Below are positions 5,942-7,221 of a DNA stretch of 7,221 nucleotides, piece by piece. A program made the position numbers and the translations under genes. Source of the DNA: Betaproteobacteria bacterium. Its GTDB lineage: Bacteria > Pseudomonadota > Gammaproteobacteria > Burkholderiales > Burkholderiaceae_C. The DNA lies in assembly GCA_947448675.1 (NCBI GenBank), contig CANFOR010000146.1:1-7221 (forward strand), in the 5' to 3' direction. Below the pieces are notes generated by a model. That model saw only the letters and a program-made list of their open reading frames with translations, had not been told where the DNA came from and did no database searches. How positions within the stretch are numbered: position 1 is the first letter of the stretch; every line of letters begins with the position of its first letter.

Positions 5942-5950
5942 AGGAGGCTT

Positions 5951-7057
5951 TCAGGCTTGGGTGCCGTGCAGGCGGCGCTCGATCCACAGGCTGTAGCGCG
6001 ACATGGCAAAGCAAAACGCAAAATAAATCGCTGCAATAAAGGCATAGGCTTCGAGCTTGAAGGGCCGCCAATTGGGGTCGGAGCCCAGCGCCAGAGACAT
6101 GGCGCCGGTGAGTTCGTAGAGCGAGACAATTGTCACCAAAGACGTGTCTTTGAAGAGCGAAATAAAGTTGTTCATCAAGTTAGGCACCACCGCGCCCAGG
6201 GCCTGGGGCAGCACCACGCGCAGCTGGGTCTGCCAGTAGCCCAGGCCCAGGCTGGCCGCGGCCTCGCTTTGGCCTGCAGGCAGGGCTTGCAAACCGGCGC
6301 GCACAATTTCGGCCATGGGCGCGGCGGCAAACAGGCTAATGCCCACCAGCACGCGCAGCAGCACGTCGGGCGACTGGCCCACCAGCATGAAGAGCGGGAA
6401 CATAAAGCTGGCCATGAACAGCACCGAGATCAAGGGCACACCGCGCACCAGCTCCACATAGAGCAAACATAGGCTTTGAATGGCGGGCATGCCCGAGCGC
6501 CGCCCCAGCGCCAAGAGCAGGGCCAGGGGCGCGGCCAAGAGCATGGAGAGCACGGTGAGCAGTACGGTGAGCGGCAGGCCACCCCATTGGTCGGTGGGTA
6601 CGCGCGGCAAGCCCGCCAGGCCGCCCGCCATCAGGCCAAAAAACAGCGCCAACACCAGGGCCCAGAGCAAGGCCAGCCAAGGCTTCCAAAAGCGCGGGCT
6701 GCAACTGGCCAGCACCAAGCCCAGCAGCAGTGTGGTGGCAAGGGCGGGCCGCCAATGCTCAGCATGCGGGTAGCGACCTAGCAAGATCAAACGCCCCTTC
6801 TCGCGCAGCACGCCCCAGCAGGCGCCGCTGCCGCGTGCGGCCTGGCAGGCGTCAGCGTCGACTGCGGTAATGGCATGCAAGATGCCCCAGTGGAACAAGG
6901 CCACGCCAGCCCAGAGCAGGCCGAGCAGCAGCAGCGTGGAAACCATGCCGCTCACCCAGTTGCTAAACAGTGCTTGGCGCAGCCGCATGAATGCGCTGTG
7001 CGTTTGCAGTGGGGCCGCGCGGGCGGGCATGGGCGTGGCAAGTAGGGTGGTTTGCAT
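5951..7057 (-). CDS. aapM: Polar amino-acid ABC transporter permease (AapM/YhdY type)
   Basis: This 368-residue inner-membrane permease subunit is expected to pair with AapQ and AapP to import L-amino acids. The N-terminal part has membrane stretches at about 37-60, 105-120 and 125-150, separated by a conserved periplasmic loop with GACWGVLREKGRLILLGRYP (78-97), a pattern I associate with AapM/BztC proteins. The inner-membrane-component domain covers about 160-360, with YVELVRGVPLISVLFM (200-215). The EAA loop that docks the ATPase is EAAASLGLGYWQTQLRVVLPQAL (265-287), followed by NNFISLFKDTSLV (296-308). The start at 7057 was chosen because its ATG overlaps the aapQ stop as TGATG; the frame stays open to 7156, but that would overlap aapQ coding. 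Only three sense codons separate its TGA from the aapP GTG, in the same frame. Composition is very GC-rich (45 of 60 bases in 6241-6300). Confidence 0.93.
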   Translation of the reverse strand: MQTTLLATPMPARAAPLQTHSAFMRLRQALFSNWVSGMVSTLLLLGLLWAGVALFHWGILHAITAVDADACQAARGSGACWGVLREKGRLILLGRYPHAEHWRPALATTLLLGLVLASCSPRFWKPWLALLWALVLALFFGLMAGGLAGLPRVPTDQWGGLPLTVLLTVLSMLLAAPLALLLALGRRSGMPAIQSLCLLYVELVRGVPLISVLFMASFMFPLFMLVGQSPDVLLRVLVGISLFAAAPMAEIVRAGLQALPAGQSEAAASLGLGYWQTQLRVVLPQALGAVVPNLMNNFISLFKDTSLVTIVSLYELTGAMSLALGSDPNWRPFKLEAYAFIAAIYFAFCFAMSRYSLWIERRLHGTQA

Positions 7058-7221
7058 CAACGTTCCCGGATCGCCGCGCGGCGGTTCAGCACATTCAGCA
7101 GAGCCGAGGTGGCAAGCGAGAGGCTCAAATACACCAGCATGATGAGTGCAATGCACTCCACTGCGCGGCCGGTTTGGTTGAGCGTGGTGTTGGCGATGGA
7201 CACCACGTCGGGGTAGCCAAT
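7057..7221 (-). CDS. aapQ: Polar amino-acid ABC transporter permease AapQ, C-terminal 54 residues (partial)
   Basis: Reading leftward from the right edge, the - strand is open for 54 codons and ends with TGA at 7059-7057. The peptide begins IGYPDVVSIANTTLNQTGRA, continues as a hydrophobic helix (IALIMLVYLSLSLATSALL), and ends NVLNRRAAIRER. This is the usual C-terminus of AapQ/YhdX permeases: a G-Y-P-D---V-N-T-T-LNQTGRA-E segment followed by the last membrane helix and a basic tail. The gene begins beyond the window. Its stop overlaps the aapM start by one base, the sign of a co-translated operon. The binding-protein gene aapJ is expected further upstream of aapQ, outside the window. Confidence 0.88.
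   Translation of the reverse strand: MGYPDVVSIANTTLNQTGRAVECIALIMLVYLSLSLATSALLNVLNRRAAIRER

Noticed and set aside
5852..6472. A long open frame on the + strand antisense to aapM/aapP, rich in His, Gln and Gly.
   Set aside because: It is a by-product of GC-rich coding on the - strand: the opposite strand encodes well-conserved AapM and AapP, and the antisense peptide shows low-complexity composition and no recognisable domain.
1..7221. CRISPR arrays, tRNA/rRNA genes, transposases, attachment sites, toxin-antitoxin or phage-defence genes.
   Set aside because: No regularly spaced repeats, cloverleaf sequences, integrase/transposase motifs or defence-type domains were seen in either strand.

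Overview
The window looks like a chromosomal segment of a betaproteobacterium, most likely Burkholderiales/Comamonadaceae. This rests on the GC-rich coding style, a short TilS without the usual C-terminal domain, a Bug-type (TctC family) solute receptor with a divergent LysR regulator, and an Aap-type amino-acid ABC transporter. The family-level placement is inferred from gene content and protein style, not from a search.

Left part (1-2148, + strand): the 3' part of tilS (tRNA-Ile lysidine synthase) is followed by a 212-bp AT-rich regulatory gap and then a complete ammonium channel gene, amtB. The gap carries a textbook nitrogen-control promoter. There is a sigma-54 -24/-12 element with GG-N10-GC spacing, and upstream of it two NtrC-like sites whose centres are 33 bp apart. 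A 13-bp-arm inverted repeat overlaps the predicted transcription start. No glnK gene precedes amtB, and amtB is visibly less GC-rich than its neighbours.

Middle part (2210-5163): a LysR-type regulator on the - strand is divergent from a Bug-type periplasmic solute-binding protein on the + strand. The Bug stop codon overlaps the start of a class I SAM-dependent methyltransferase gene (TGATG), so the two form a tightly coupled pair. The 165-bp divergent promoter region holds four TTTGCA/TGCAAA hexamers and a weak -10 element, as expected for a LysR-controlled promoter. Rho-independent terminators close the regulator gene (leftward) and the methyltransferase gene (rightward).

Right part (5186-7221, - strand): the end of a polar amino-acid ABC transporter operon in the order aapQ (partial, running off the right edge), aapM and aapP. 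aapQ and aapM overlap by TGATG. aapM and aapP are separated by three sense codons and lie in the same reading frame. The periplasmic binding protein expected for this system (aapJ) would lie beyond the right edge.

The genes share a theme of nutrient uptake: ammonium (AmtB), a probable carboxylate or similar small solute (Bug) and amino acids (Aap). No RNA genes, CRISPR arrays, insertion sequences or phage genes were seen. I found no clear case for a wholly new system. The most informative parts are the nitrogen-control promoter of amtB, the LysR/Bug operator array and the Bug-methyltransferase pairing.
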